Counted from the stretch's first letter, positions 29,042-38,724 are shown. The stretch is 64,000 nucleotides of DNA from PALSA-555 sp963821325 (GCA_963821325.1 CAWGDC010000001.1:620001-684000), one strand, 5' to 3'. Made by a program: numbers and translations. The notes: generated by a model from the letters alone, not told the origin.

Positions 29042-29517
29042 CGCCCGCCACCCCCATCCCCGGTAGGTGGCCGGTACCTCCCGCATCGCTGATGCAACTG
29101 TCTGAAGAGCATGAAGCTGGCTTTCCTGGTCGGCTTGGAACTCGTGACGGCAGTTGCAGGGACGGACGTGGGATCGAGATGTGACGGGTACGTGGGATCG
29201 CGTCGTGGATGGACGTACGTCGCGATCGCGCTCCGTCACCCGTACTAAGCGCAATCCACCCGTCCGAGAAAGACACCCGGGCCGAGAAATCAGTGAACGG
29301 CAACAGACGTTCACTCACGAGCAAACGTCATGAAGCAATGAACTGCAGCGCGGAGCGATGAACGATGCGCGGTCGTGCACGAGGCGCTTCACAACGCCCC
29401 AGAGAAGTGTCATCAATGACGATTGAGTACTCGAGTGCCACGCTCGCGACGCGCAGGCCTTCACGGCTCGCACAGCGGCTCTCAGGCCCTAACTGGTTCG
29501 GAAACGAGGCACGACGA
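29042..29517. other. Control region between relaxase and integrase
   Basis: About 475 bp between divergent genes. It holds two 11-bp direct repeats ACGTGGGATCG (29166-29176 and 29190-29200, 24 bp apart) and two adjoining 10-bp palindromes, GACGTACGTC (29212-29221) and CGCGATCGCG (29221-29230). These would suit an oriT or a regulator-binding site beside the relaxase gene. No gene is credible here. Confidence 0.4.
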
Positions 29518-30603
29518 ATGGCGAGCATCGACAGGCGACCCAGCGGCAGTTGGCGCGCCCGTTGGCGTGAATACCCAGGGGGTCCCCAGGGAACGAAGCA
29601 CTTCGTTCGCAAGGTCGACGCTGAGCAGTTCCTCATCGAGGTGCAACACCGCTTGCTCAGCGGCACCTACACGCCGCCGGCGGCTGGCCAGGTCTCTGTG
29701 GCCACGTACGCGGCCGACTGGCTGAGCCGCCGCACCTGGGCACCAGCGACCCAGGACCGCATCGAACGGGAACTGCGCCGTCACATCCTCCCTGCGCTTG
29801 GGTCGCGGCCGCTCGCCAGCCTCCGTCGAGCTCACATCGAGGAATGGGCAAAGACGCTGCCCCTGGCGCCCTCGAGTGCACGCTTGGTCTACGAGACGCT
29901 CGCGTCACTGCTGGCGGCCGCTGTCGATGATGAGCGCCTCCCACGTAACCCAGCCAAGGGCGCACGGCTGCGCCAAGGCCGAGACACCGCGCTTCGTTCC
30001 CCTGTCGGCCGACGGGGTGCGCACCCTTGCCCATTGCGCGGCCGAGCACGTCCGAGCAGCAGTCGTGGTCGCAGCGGGAACCGGGCTTCGCCAGGGCGAG
30101 CCTTCGGCCTCAGCATCGATCGGATCGACTTCATGCGGCGCGAGGTGCGCATCGACCGTCAGCTCTGGACGCCGTCGAGAGGCCGACCGGTCCTCAAGCC
30201 GCCGAAGTCGGCGAACAGCTATCGCACGATCGCGATTAGCTCACTCGTGGTCGACACACTGGCCGCTCATGTGGCGACGTTCGGAACCGGGGAAGCAGGG
30301 CTCGCGTTCCACGTGAGCGGCCGGCCTGTGGTGCGGGCGGTGGCAGCGAAGTACATGCGGGCCGCTGCCCGGGGCGCCGGGGTCGAGGCGACCTGGCATG
30401 ACCTCCGCCACCACCATGCGAGCGTGCTGCTGTCCGCGGGTGTGAGCCCGGCGCTGGTCGCCGAGCGGCTGGGCCACGACGTGAAGACATTGCTCTCCAC
30501 GTACGCTCATGTGATCCGGAAGGACGACGACCGTGTCCGCAGCATCGTCGACGACACCCTGGGTGGATCTGCTGAGGACTTCTTGAGGACCGGGACGGTT
30601 TGA
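29518..30603 (+). CDS. Tyrosine recombinase/integrase (two compensating frameshifts)
   Basis: A phage/ICE-type integrase beginning MASIDRRPSGSWRARWREYP, the small Arm-DNA-binding N-terminal domain of actinobacterial integrases. The core-binding domain (YAADWLSRRTWAPATQDRIE) is followed by the catalytic domain. In a short stretch between about 29970 and 30095, another frame gives PRFVPLSADGVRTLAH and AAGTGLRQGE, the first catalytic Arg. In the main frame come TWHDLRHHHASVLL (His-x-x-Arg), ERLGHDVKTLLSTYAHV (His and the nucleophilic Tyr). All essential residues are present. The gene ends 4 bp before the reconstituted mannosidase start and 70 bp before attR, so it is a short distance from the crossover site. 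Confidence 0.92.
   Translation: MASIDRRPSGSWRARWREYPGGPQGTKHFVRKVDAEQFLIEVQHRLLSGTYTPPAAGQVSVATYAADWLSRRTWAPATQDRIERELRRHILPALGSRPLASLRRAHIEEWAKTLPLAPSSARLVYETLASLLAAAVDDERLPRNPAKGARLRQGRDTALRSPVGRRGAHPCPLRGRARPSSSRGRSGNRASPGRAFGLSIDRIDFMRREVRIDRQLWTPSRGRPVLKPPKSANSYRTIAISSLVVDTLAAHVATFGTGEAGLAFHVSGRPVVRAVAAKYMRAAARGAGVEATWHDLRHHHASVLLSAGVSPALVAERLGHDVKTLLSTYAHVIRKDDDRVRSIVDDTLGGSAEDFLRTGTV
30573..30591. repeat. Two TGAGGAC[T/C] repeats at 11-bp spacing (right end)
   Basis: TGAGGACT (30573-30580) and TGAGGACC (30584-30591) are 11 bp apart and match the left-end array at 16883-16912. They lie within the 3' end of the integrase coding sequence, 83-100 bp from the right core. This suggests recombinase arm sites. 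Confidence 0.6.
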
Positions 30604-30607
30604 GCAA

Positions 30608-33373
30608 GTGGATCAACGAGGCATTTCCCCACGTCAGAGCGCACAAACGACGGTCGCGATCGTGCCCCACACGCACTGGGACCGTGAGTGGTACTTGCCG
30701 TTCCAGGTGTTCCGGATCCGACTGGTGACGCTCCTCGACCGGCTGCTGCCGCTGCTCGAGTCGGACCTGTCGTACGCCGCGGTTCCTGCTCGACGGGCAG
30801 ACCGCGGTGCTCGACGACTACCTGGCGGTGCGGCCGGAGGCCGCGGCCCGCCTCGACCGCCTGGCGGCCAGCGGGCGGCTGCAGGTCGGGCCGTGGATGA
30901 TCCTGATGGACGAGTTCATGGTGTCGGGCGAGACGCTGGTCCGTGATCTGCAGCGCGGCTTCGCCCGGGCCACGGCGCTGGGCGGCGCGATGCCGGTCGG
31001 CTACCTGCCCGACATGTTCGGCCACGTGGCGCAGATGCCGCAGATCCTCGCCCTCGCCGGGCTGGAGCACGCCGTGGTGTGGCGCGGGGTGCCGGCCGCC
31101 GTGACCCAGACCGCGTTCTGGTGGGAGGCGCCGGACGGCTCGCGGGTGCGCGCCGAGTACCTCTACGGGTCGTACTCGAACGGCCGCGACCTGCCCGACG
31201 ACGCGAAGGCGCTCGTGACCCGCGCCCACGGCTACGAGCTCGAGCTCGGCGCGGCGCGCCTGCCGGGCGGCGGGATGCTGCTGATGAACGGCACCGACCA
31301 TCAGCTGCCCCAGCCGTGGCTGGGACGGGTGGTCGCCGAGGCGAACGAGATCCAGGACGACTACCGGTTCGTCGTGACGTCGCTGCCCGAGTACCTGGCC
31401 GAGCAGCCGACGGAGGGACTGACGACGTGGGCCGGCGAGCTGCGGTCGGGGGCGCGCGCCAACGTCCTGATGGGGGTGGCGTCGAACCGGGTCGACGTGC
31501 ACCAGCTGTGCGCCGCCGCGGAGCGAGCGCTCGAGCGGCGCGCCGAGCCGCTGTCGGCGCTGCTGCGCCCCGCCGACGACTACCCGGTGGCGCTGCTCGA
31601 CGAGGCGTGGCGTCAGGTCGTGCTGAACAGCGCGCACGACTCGTCGTGTGCATGCAGCCTCGACGAGGTCGTCGAGGCGGTCCGGGTCCGGTATCAAGAG
31701 GCGCGCCAGATCGGCGACACGCTCGTCCGCGAGGCGCTGCACACGCTCGCGGGGCGGGTCGCGGCCGCGCCGGGCGCGACGCTCGTCGTGAACCCGACGC
31801 GGCACGAGCGCGGCGGGCTCGTGGAGGGCATGGTGGCGGGCGCCGGGCCGGTGCACCTCGTCGCCGACGACGGGACGCCCTGCGCGACGCAGGTGACGTG
31901 GGAGCGGGGCACGGCCGGCTTCGCGGCCATCGTCACCGGCCAGAAGGTCCGCTGGGTGCTCGACTTGATCCGCGGCGTCGAGTTCGCCGCGGCGCGCATC
32001 GCCGAGGTGACCCGCCGCGAGGTCGCCGACGGCGACTGGGAGTACACGTTCCGGGCGGTCCGCCCGGGGGAGGAGCCGATCGACCTCGAGCCGACCCGCG
32101 AGGAGCTCCTGGCGCTCGGCGAGGCGGGCGCCACCGTCCGCTTCAAGCAGGAGCTGGCGCCGACGCGGGGCGTGGTGTTCGCGGCGGCGCCGGTGCCCGG
32201 CTTCGGCTGGCGCACCTACCACGTCGCGTCCGGCGACGGTCCGGCGACCGCGGTCTCGGTCGACGAGGCCCGCCTCGAGAACGAGCACCTCTCGGTCACG
32301 GTCGACCCCCGGGACGGGACGGTCACGGTGGAGACGTCCGACGGCGTCCGGGTGGCCGGCATCCGGCTCGTGGACGGCGGCGACGGGGGCGACACCTACA
32401 ACTACTCACCGCCGGCCACCGACCGGCTCGTCGAGAAACCCGACACGGCCACGGTGCACGTCGTCGAGCGGGGTCCGGTGCGCGCCGCCCTCGAGGTCGT
32501 CGCCACCTACTCCTGGCCGGCGGCCGCCGTCGGGGACATGCGCTCGTGCGCAGCGCGCGAGGACACGACCGTGCCCTGCGTGGTGCGCACCCGGCTCGAG
32601 CTGCGCGCCGCGGAGCGGTTCGTCCGCGTCCACGCCGAGCTCGACAACCACGCGCGCGACCACCGGCTGCGGGTGCACTGCCCGCTGCCCGCCCCGGTCA
32701 CCGGCTCGGACGCCGAATGCGCCTTCGCGGTGGTGCGGCGGGGCCTCAGCGCCGAGGGCGGCCCCCACGAGACGGGTCTGCCGACGTTCGTGTCGCGCCG
32801 CTTCGTCGACTGCTCCGACGGCACGGTCGGGCTCGCGGTGCTGCACGACGGGCTCCTCGAGTACGAGGTCGTCGAGGACGGCCGGGAGCTGGCGCTCACC
32901 GTGCTGCGCGCCGTCGGCTACCTGTCGCGGGTGGAGCCGTCGCTGCGCCCCAACCCCGCGGGTCCGATGGAGCTGCTCGAAGGGGCGCAGCTGCCGGGGC
33001 GCCAGCGGGTCGACTACGCGCTGCTCCCCCACCGCGGCGACTGGAGCGCCGCCGACCTGTACGCCGCCGCCGACGCGTTCCTCGTCCCGCTCGAGCGGGC
33101 CCGGGTGGCGGCGACGACGAGCGAGCTCGCCGCCACCGGGCAGGCGTTGCGCGTCGAGGGCGCCGAGGTGTCCGCCGTGACCCGTGAGGCCGGGGGGTTG
33201 AGCGTGCGCGTGTTCAACGCCGCGCGGTCGCCGACGACCGTGCGCCTCGAGATGGACGGCGGGCCGGCGTCGGGCTGGGTCGTCGACCTGCTCGGCCGTC
33301 CCGTCGAGCGGTTCGACGGCGGGTTCCCGCTGCGCGCGCGTGGGGGATCGCCACGGCGCGGCTCACGGCCTGA
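30608..33373 (+). CDS. GH38 alpha-mannosidase, 5' end supplied by the element (two frameshifts)
   Basis: A glycoside hydrolase family 38 alpha-mannosidase, about 920 residues, acting on terminal alpha-mannosyl groups. Motifs: VPHTHWDREWYLPFQ with the zinc-binding His and Asp; after a frame change near 30780, FLLDGQTAVLDDYL; GYLPDMFGH with the nucleophile Asp; LNSAHDSSCACS, a metal-ligand/acid region. The C-terminal all-beta domains follow. A second frame change near 33345 gives GIATARLTA and TGA 33371-33373. The GTG start 30608 and the first 22 or so residues come from the element, which recreates VPHTHWDRE and restores the ORF. The first 15 residues differ from the stranded 5' end at 16696 but have the same length. 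Confidence 0.88.
30658..30690 (+). mobile_element. attR: right copy of the integration repeat
   Basis: 33 bp matching attL (16746-16778) with two silent differences; the last 17 bp are identical and encode H-W-D-R-E. Together with attL this delimits a 13.9-kb element. After the core the sequence continues as host mannosidase (W-Y-L-P). Base composition across the junctions is uniform, so the position rests on repeat and gene logic. Confidence 0.85.
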
Positions 33374-34450
33374 GCGCGAACACCTCGACCGGCGCGTCGA
33401 AGCCGGCGACCGGGTGCGGGCCGAGCTCGGTCACCGCGTCGGGGCCGAGCCGACGGGCCATGTCGGCGTCGCACAGCGCTTGACCGGGCTCGGCGAGGCG
33501 CTCGAGACGGGCCGCGAGGTTCACCACCGGGCCGAACAGGTCGCCGTCGCGGGCCAGCAGGGTGCCGGCGGCGACGCCGATGCGCATGGTCGGCAGGTCG
33601 GCCGCGTCGAGGAGCTCCCGCGCGACGCCCGCCGCGTCGTCGGCGGTCCCGGCGACGAACATCGCCTCGTCGCCGATCACCTTCACCAGCCGGGCGCCGG
33701 GACGGGACACGGCGTCGAGGACCCGCTGCTCGAACGTCTCGATCAGCGTGCCGAGCTCCCCCGTCGTGAGCTGCTGGTTCAGCGCGGTGTACCCGACGAG
33801 GTCAGCGAATCCGACGACCGCCTCGGCGGTGCTCGTCGCGGTCGCGCTCGCGCCCCACAGCGAGTAGCGGCGAGCCGCCTCGACGAGGTGGCGGCGGTGC
33901 ACCGCCTCGAACATCGGGTACATGCGAGGCACGAGGGTCGACGCCAGCTCCACGAACCGGGTCGCCAGGTCCACGTCGCTGCCGCCGGCCTGGCGCAGCG
34001 GCGCCTCGACGTCGGTACGCACCATCTGCACCGAGGCGTCCGCCGACCGCGACAGCGCCGCGCCCGTGACGCGGGCCTGCGACACCGCCACGTCCTCGCC
34101 GACGCCGCCCCGCAGCGTCCCGAAGAAGGCGAGCGCGGTGACGTCGGCGTCGGTGCACACGGCGGCGGCATCGGGCACGACGAAGCCGAGCGCCCGCCAC
34201 ACCCGGGTCGCGAACGCCGCGTCGACGTCAGCCGCGCGCGCCGCGTCGGCGAGGCTGAGCCGCGGCGGCCGGTCGAGCAGGACGCGCTCCGCGGCCAGGG
34301 CGTGGAGCCGGGTGCCGTGGATCGCGGTCGCGGATCTCGTCGACCGTGGCGCCGTGCGCCCAGCGCGAGGCGCAGCAGGCTCAGCCGGTCGGCGGCGCCC
34401 GGCGCCAACGGGTCGTAGAGGCCGAGCTCCTCGAGCTCGGCGTCGTCCAT
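33363..34450 (-). CDS. Class III adenylate/guanylate cyclase (frameshifts near 34350)
   Basis: A soluble nucleotidyl cyclase. From ATG 34450 (MDDAELEELGLYDPLAPGAA), the N-terminal half is a Cys-poor helical region of unknown role. The catalytic domain starts EAVVGFADLVGYTALNQQL, with the first metal Asp (FADLVG), and continues KVIGDEAMFVAG with the second. FGPVVNLAARLERLAEPGQA holds the ribose/transition-state Asn-Arg block. It probably makes cAMP. Frame changes near 34350 in the N-terminal part restore to DEIRD-AIHGTRLHALAAERV. The ATG overlaps the stop of the preceding gene (ATGA), so both should be translated together. Confidence 0.85.
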
Positions 34451-35632
34451 CACGCGCCCGGCTCGGCGAGCAGCGCCTCGCCCGTCGGGTCGGTGCTGGC
34501 CCACGACGGGTCCAAGCCCGGGGCGCGGACCCGCACGCCGCGGTGGCGCCTCCCAGAGGAGGGCGGGTCGGGGGCCGTGCCAGCGCACGGCGTAGGACAG
34601 CCGGCCCGCGCGGGTCGGGGCGCCGCGGGCGTCGACCGGCTGGCCACGCCACCCGGGTGGGAGCTCCGGCAGCACGGTCACAATGCCGGGCTCGGCCTCG
34701 TCGGCGAGGAGGGCCCGCGCCGCGAGCAGCAGCTCGGCGCCGCGGGCGGGGCGCGCCGCGGTGACGTCCGCCCATCGTCCGGGGCGGCGCCGACGCGGCG
34801 GCGTGTCGGGCGCGCCAGCTGAGCCGGCGCCACGCGGCGGCGGCTTCGTCGTCGAAGCCCCAGTCCTCGAGCGCGGCGACGACGGTCGGGTCGACGAGCC
34901 GACGTGCTGCGGCGAGGAGCACCGTGGCCCGCGCGGTGGTGAGCTCGTCGACGAGCTGCGGGTCGGGGAGCTCGACCTGGAGGCCGCGGGTGAGATGGGC
35001 GCGCCATCCCCGCGCCGCGGCCGCCGGTCCCGGGGTCGACGGCACGCCGGCCGGGCGGGCGCCGGGGACCGCGCCGAGCGGAGCGCGCACGTGAGGGTGG
35101 CGCGGTGCGCCAACGGGTAGAGGAAGGCGGCCTCGAGGCGCCCGGCGCGGTCCGCGGTGGGCGGGAAGGGCCCGCTCGACGCGGCACCGGATCGCACCTG
35201 GTCGATCGTCGACCCGACGCCGACGGCCCAGCGGGGGGCGGCCCGAGCGGTCCGCCACGCCGGCCGGCCGTCGACCAGCACCGTCGCGTCCTCGACGGCG
35301 ACACGGTGCGCGCCGCGCACGGTCAAGGCGACCACGACCGGTGCGGGCGACTCGTTGCTGACCTCCACGATGACGACGTCCCCGTCGCCGCCGACGCCGT
35401 AGACGTGCTGCACGGCGTCGCCGCCCGGGGTGCGCAGCGCCGTGCGGACGACGGGCACCGCGTCGACGAGCTGCTGGCGGACGGTCGGGTCGCTCGCGGG
35501 GTCGCGCCAGCGATCGTCGGCGCCGATCGACCAATCGAGGGTCCACGGCACGTCGAGGGGCTGCACCGCGCCCCGGTCGTCGACCCGGGCCTGGTGCCGC
35601 GCGCCGATCGCGCCGACGATCGTGGCGGTCAC
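34450..35632 (-). CDS. Conserved hypothetical protein upstream of cyclase (frameshifted)
   Basis: A predicted soluble protein of about 390 residues when frames are joined. It begins VTATIVGAIGARHQARVDDR, PLDVPWTLDWSIGADDRW and passes ATVLVDGRPAWRTARAAPRW and AAFLYPLAHRATLTCALR. It then shifts frame to LTRGLQVELPDPQLVDELTT, VAALEDWGFDDEAAAAWRRL, shifts again to AELLLAARALLADEAEPGIV, LPPGWRGQPVDARGAPT, and ends LLAEPGA. It has no motif I can tie to a function. LPPGWRGQ...RGAPTRAGRLSYA resembles the beta-sandwich end of sugar-acting proteins, but only weakly. Overlaps gpsA by 4 bp at its start and the cyclase at its end. Confidence 0.5.
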
Positions 35633-36645
35633 CGGATGCCGTGCAGCTCGGCTTTGGCCTCGCGGAGCATGAGGGTGGGCACGAGGTCGGCCGGGCGACG
35701 GCCCTCGTAGAGCACAGCGCCGACCATCGCGGCGATCGGCATGTCGACGCCGTGCGTCGCTGCGAGCTCGAGGACCGCGCCGGTGCTCTTGACCCCCTCG
35801 GCGACCATGTTCATCTCGGCGACGATGTCGTCGAGCGTCCGGCCCCGCCCGAGCTCCACGCCGACGCGCCGGTTGCGGCTCTGGTCGCTGGTGCACGTGG
35901 CCACGAGGTCGCCCATCCCGGCCAGACCAGAGAAGGTGAGCGGCTCACCGCCGAGCACGACACCGAGCCGGGCCAGCTCGGCGAGCCCCCGGGTGATGAG
36001 GGCCGCCTTCGTGTTGTCGCCGTACCCGAGCCCGGCCGCGATGCCCGCCGCGATGGCGATCACGTTCTTCAGCGCGCCGGCGATCTCGCAGCCCACCACG
36101 TCGGGGTTCGTGTACACCCGGAAGGTGCTGGTCATGAACCGCTCCTGCAGCGCCGCGGCCGTGGCCGGGTCGATCATCGCCACGACCGACGCCGTCGGCT
36201 GGCCGGCGGCGACCTCACGGGCGAGGTTCGGGCCGGTGAGCACGCCGATGCGGTCGCGGCGGTGGCCGGCCAGCACGTCGGCGGCGACCTCGGTCATGCG
36301 CAGGTTCGTCTCCTGCTCGACGCCTTTGGCGAGGCTGACCACCGGCACGTCGGGACCGACGACGTCGGCCACGTCGGTGAGGACGGCGCGCAGCCCGTGG
36401 GAGGGCACGCCGAGCACGAGGACGTCGGCGTCGGCGCACGCGGCCCGCAGGTCGCCGGTGGCGTGCAAGGCGGACGGGAGCGTCACGCCCGGCAGGTACC
36501 GCGGGTTCTCGTGGTCGCGATCGATGCGCTCGGCGAGCCCGGCCTCGCGGGCCCAGAGGGTCACCCCGGGCTCGCGTGCCAGGAGCGCGGCGACGGTCGT
36601 CCCCCACGAGCCGGCGCCCACGACGGTGACCCGCTGGCCGGTCAC
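35629..36645 (-). CDS. gpsA: Glycerol-3-phosphate dehydrogenase [NAD(P)+]
   Basis: GpsA makes sn-glycerol 3-phosphate from dihydroxyacetone phosphate for membrane lipid synthesis. The 338 residues start at GTG 36645: VTVVGAGSWGTTVAALLAR with the nucleotide-binding GxGxWG, then VLVLGVPSHGLRAVL, SLAKGVE and GCEIAGALKNVIAIAAGIAA. The last of these includes the catalytic Lys and the GALKNV motif. TFSGLAGMGDLVATCTS is the C-terminal block. It sits directly after plsC, with overlapping start and stop (GTGA), so the two early steps of phospholipid synthesis share an operon. Confidence 0.95.
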   Translation of the reverse strand: MTGQRVTVVGAGSWGTTVAALLAREPGVTLWAREAGLAERIDRDHENPRYLPGVTLPSALHATGDLRAACADADVLVLGVPSHGLRAVLTDVADVVGPDVPVVSLAKGVEQETNLRMTEVAADVLAGHRRDRIGVLTGPNLAREVAAGQPTASVVAMIDPATAAALQERFMTSTFRVYTNPDVVGCEIAGALKNVIAIAAGIAAGLGYGDNTKAALITRGLAELARLGVVLGGEPLTFSGLAGMGDLVATCTSDQSRNRRVGVELGRGRTLDDIVAEMNMVAEGVKSTGAVLELAATHGVDMPIAAMVGAVLYEGRRPADLVPTLMLREAKAELHGIR

Positions 36646-37382
36646 GGCGCCGTGCCGCCACGCGGCTGATGCGCGCTCACGGTCTCGGGGCCCCGCACCC
36701 ACCAGTCGCCCTCGCCCGACCTGGGGCGCTGCGGGTAGCGGGCCCGGGCCTGCCCGACGCAGTCGCGGATCGCCTCCATGATGCGATCGGTGCCGGCGCG
36801 CACGTCGTCGTCTGGGCGGATGGGGACCGGGTCGCCGACCACCACGCTCTCGGCGACTCCCCAGCGCCAGCGCGGCTTGCGGCCCTTGAACAGGATCCGC
36901 TGCGCGCCCCAGAGCCCGACCGGCGTGACGGGGACGCCGCTCGCCGCGGCGAGACGCGCCGTGCCCGTCTTGCCGGCCATCGGCTCGAGGTCGAGCGAGA
37001 TCGTGCCCTCGGGGAACACGCCGACGCACTCCCCGGCCGCGAGGGCGTCGACCGCGGCGTCGAGTGACCCGGCGGCGTCGGCGGTGTCGCGGGCGACCGG
37101 GATCTGGTGGGCGTGGCGCAGCACCGCGCCCATGGCGCGGTGGTCGAACAGCTCGCGTTTGGCGAGGAACCGCACCCGTCGGTGCCGCCGGTCGGCGAGA
37201 TAGCCGAGCGCGAGCGGATCGAGATACGAGACATGGTTGCTCGCCAGGATCACGGCACCGCGGACCGGGATCCGGTGCGCGCCCTCGACCGTCCAGCGCA
37301 TCGCGACGCGGAGCGGCCCGACCAGCGTGGCGCGGAGGGCGCCGTAGACCGGCTCCACGACCGGTAGCATATAAAGCCGCAT
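36642..37382 (-). CDS. plsC: 1-acyl-sn-glycerol-3-phosphate acyltransferase
   Basis: A 246-residue PlsC-type acyltransferase that forms phosphatidic acid from lysophosphatidic acid. The catalytic motif is ILASNHVSYLDPLALG (N-H-x4-D) near residue 50, and GVFPEGTISLDLE, the substrate-binding FPEGT, near 120. A conserved PVTPVGLWG closes the fold. ATG 37382 is the annotated start; ATG 37370 is also possible. The start overlaps that of the divergent cofC gene at a GCATGC palindrome, so the two share a promoter region. Membrane association is by a hydrophobic N-terminal segment. Confidence 0.9.
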   Translation of the reverse strand: MRLYMLPVVEPVYGALRATLVGPLRVAMRWTVEGAHRIPVRGAVILASNHVSYLDPLALGYLADRRHRRVRFLAKRELFDHRAMGAVLRHAHQIPVARDTADAAGSLDAAVDALAAGECVGVFPEGTISLDLEPMAGKTGTARLAAASGVPVTPVGLWGAQRILFKGRKPRWRWGVAESVVVGDPVPIRPDDDVRAGTDRIMEAIRDCVGQARARYPQRPRSGEGDWWVRGPETVSAHQPRGGTAP

Positions 37383-37980
37383 GCGTCGGACCTCTGGCCG
37401 TAGGCCACGCGCCGGCGTGGTGCTCCCCATCCGCTCCTTTCTGCTCGGCAAGGCGCGGCTGGCGTCGGTGCTCGACGACGACGCACGCGCCGACCTCGGT
37501 CGCCGGCTCGCCGACCGGGTCGCCGACGCCGCGGGCGACCTGCCGACCGTCGTCGTGACGAGCGCCCCCGAGGTCGACGCGTGGGCGACAGCACGGGGCT
37601 ACACGGTGCTCGCCGACCCGGGCTCGCTCGACGACGCCACGGCCCGCGGCGCCGAGCAGCTCCAGGCCCGCGGGGTGGCGCGGGTGCTGATCGCCCACGC
37701 CGACCTGGCCCGGGCGCGCACGTTCGAGCGCCTGGTCGCCGACGGGGACCGTCCGGTCGTGGCGCTCGTCCCGTGTCACCGCGACGACGGCACGAACGTC
37801 CTGTCCCTGCCCGCGGGGACGCCGTTTCGCTTCGCGTACGGACCGGGTTCGTTCCGTCGTCACGCTGCCGAGGCGAGACGACTCGGCCTGGGGGTGCGAG
37901 TGGTCCGCGACCCGGACCTGGCCTTCGACATCGACGTGCCCGACGACCTCGCCGCGCTCGAGGGGCCGGTCCGAGCGTGA
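37381..37980 (+). CDS. cofC: 2-phospho-L-lactate guanylyltransferase CofC
   Basis: CofC activates a phospho-lactate or phosphoenolpyruvate with GTP in coenzyme F420 biosynthesis. The 199 residues read VVLPIRSFLLGKARLASVLD (nucleotide-binding N-terminus), VLADPGSLDDATARGAEQL, VLIAHADLARA and VPCHRDDGTNVLSLP, then FRFAYGPGSFRRHAAEA, RDPDLAFDIDVPDDLAA, all family blocks. It is divergent from plsC and its TGA overlaps the GTG of the next gene, a PIG-L deacetylase. This shows the organism can make F420, consistent with the F420-type protein at 9270. Confidence 0.9.
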   Translation: MRRTSGRRPRAGVVLPIRSFLLGKARLASVLDDDARADLGRRLADRVADAAGDLPTVVVTSAPEVDAWATARGYTVLADPGSLDDATARGAEQLQARGVARVLIAHADLARARTFERLVADGDRPVVALVPCHRDDGTNVLSLPAGTPFRFAYGPGSFRRHAAEARRLGLGVRVVRDPDLAFDIDVPDDLAALEGPVRA

Positions 37981-38690
37981 CGGACGCGCCCCGTCGAGCG
38001 CTCGCGGTCGGTGCCCATCCCGACGACATCGAGTTCGGCTGCGGCGCGACGCTCGCTCGCTGGGCGGCGGCCGGCACCGAGGTGCACCTTCTCGTGCTGA
38101 CCGACGGGTCGAAGGGCACCTGGGACGCGGACGCTGACCTCGAGGCGCTGGCCCGGCAGCGGCGTGTCGAGCAGCGTGACGCCGCCGCGGCGCTCGGGGC
38201 GTCGTCGGTCGAGTTCCTCGACCTCGTCGACGGGGAGCTCGCCGCCGGGCCCGCGGAGGGTGCCGCCGTGTGCGAGGCGATCCGTCGGCTGCGACCGGAC
38301 ACGCTCCTGGGCCACGACCCGTGGAAGCGCTACCGGATCCACCCCGACCACCGCCGAGCCGGCGAGCTCGTCCTCGACGGCGTCGTCGCGGCCCGGGACC
38401 CGCACTTCTTTCCCGAACAGGGGGCCCCGCATCGGCCGGCGCGGGTGCTGCTCTTCGAGGCCGAGGTCGTCGACCACGTGGAGGACGCCGGTCCCGGGCT
38501 CGACGCCAAGCTGGCGGCGCTGCTCTGCCATCGCACCCAGTGGCGCTCGACCATGGGCATCACGCCCGGCGGTGCCGACGAGGAGGCGGAGCGGGCGGCG
38601 TTCCGGGCCCGGGTCCGTCGGGAGGCCGCCAGCGCCGGTGCCGGCTGGGGCCTCGCCGCCGCGGAGGCGTTCAAGCGCCTCGACCCGTAG
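37977..38690 (+). CDS. PIG-L/LmbE-family deacetylase
   Basis: A 237-residue zinc-dependent N-deacetylase. The metal-binding motif ALAVGAHPDDIEFGCGATL (A-H-P-D-D) is N-terminal, followed by VHLLVLTDGSKGT, LDLVDGELA, and the second metal His in RYRIHPDHRRAGEL. It ends WGLAAAEAFKRLDP. Actinobacterial members include mycothiol deacetylases; the substrate here is not determined. It is translationally coupled to cofC (GTGA) and followed by a strong bidirectional terminator. A second PIG-L gene is at 55527. Confidence 0.85.
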   Translation: MTDAPRRALAVGAHPDDIEFGCGATLARWAAAGTEVHLLVLTDGSKGTWDADADLEALARQRRVEQRDAAAALGASSVEFLDLVDGELAAGPAEGAAVCEAIRRLRPDTLLGHDPWKRYRIHPDHRRAGELVLDGVVAARDPHFFPEQGAPHRPARVLLFEAEVVDHVEDAGPGLDAKLAALLCHRTQWRSTMGITPGGADEEAERAAFRARVRREAASAGAGWGLAAAEAFKRLDP

Positions 38691-38724
38691 CCGGACCCCC
38701 GGAGGTCGGGAGTTCCGGACGCGA

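Noticed and set aside
29042..29314. N-terminal extension of the relaxase
   Set aside because: The TrwC-type relaxase starts at V-L-S-I-G; the earlier 91 residues are non-conserved and overlap the repeats.
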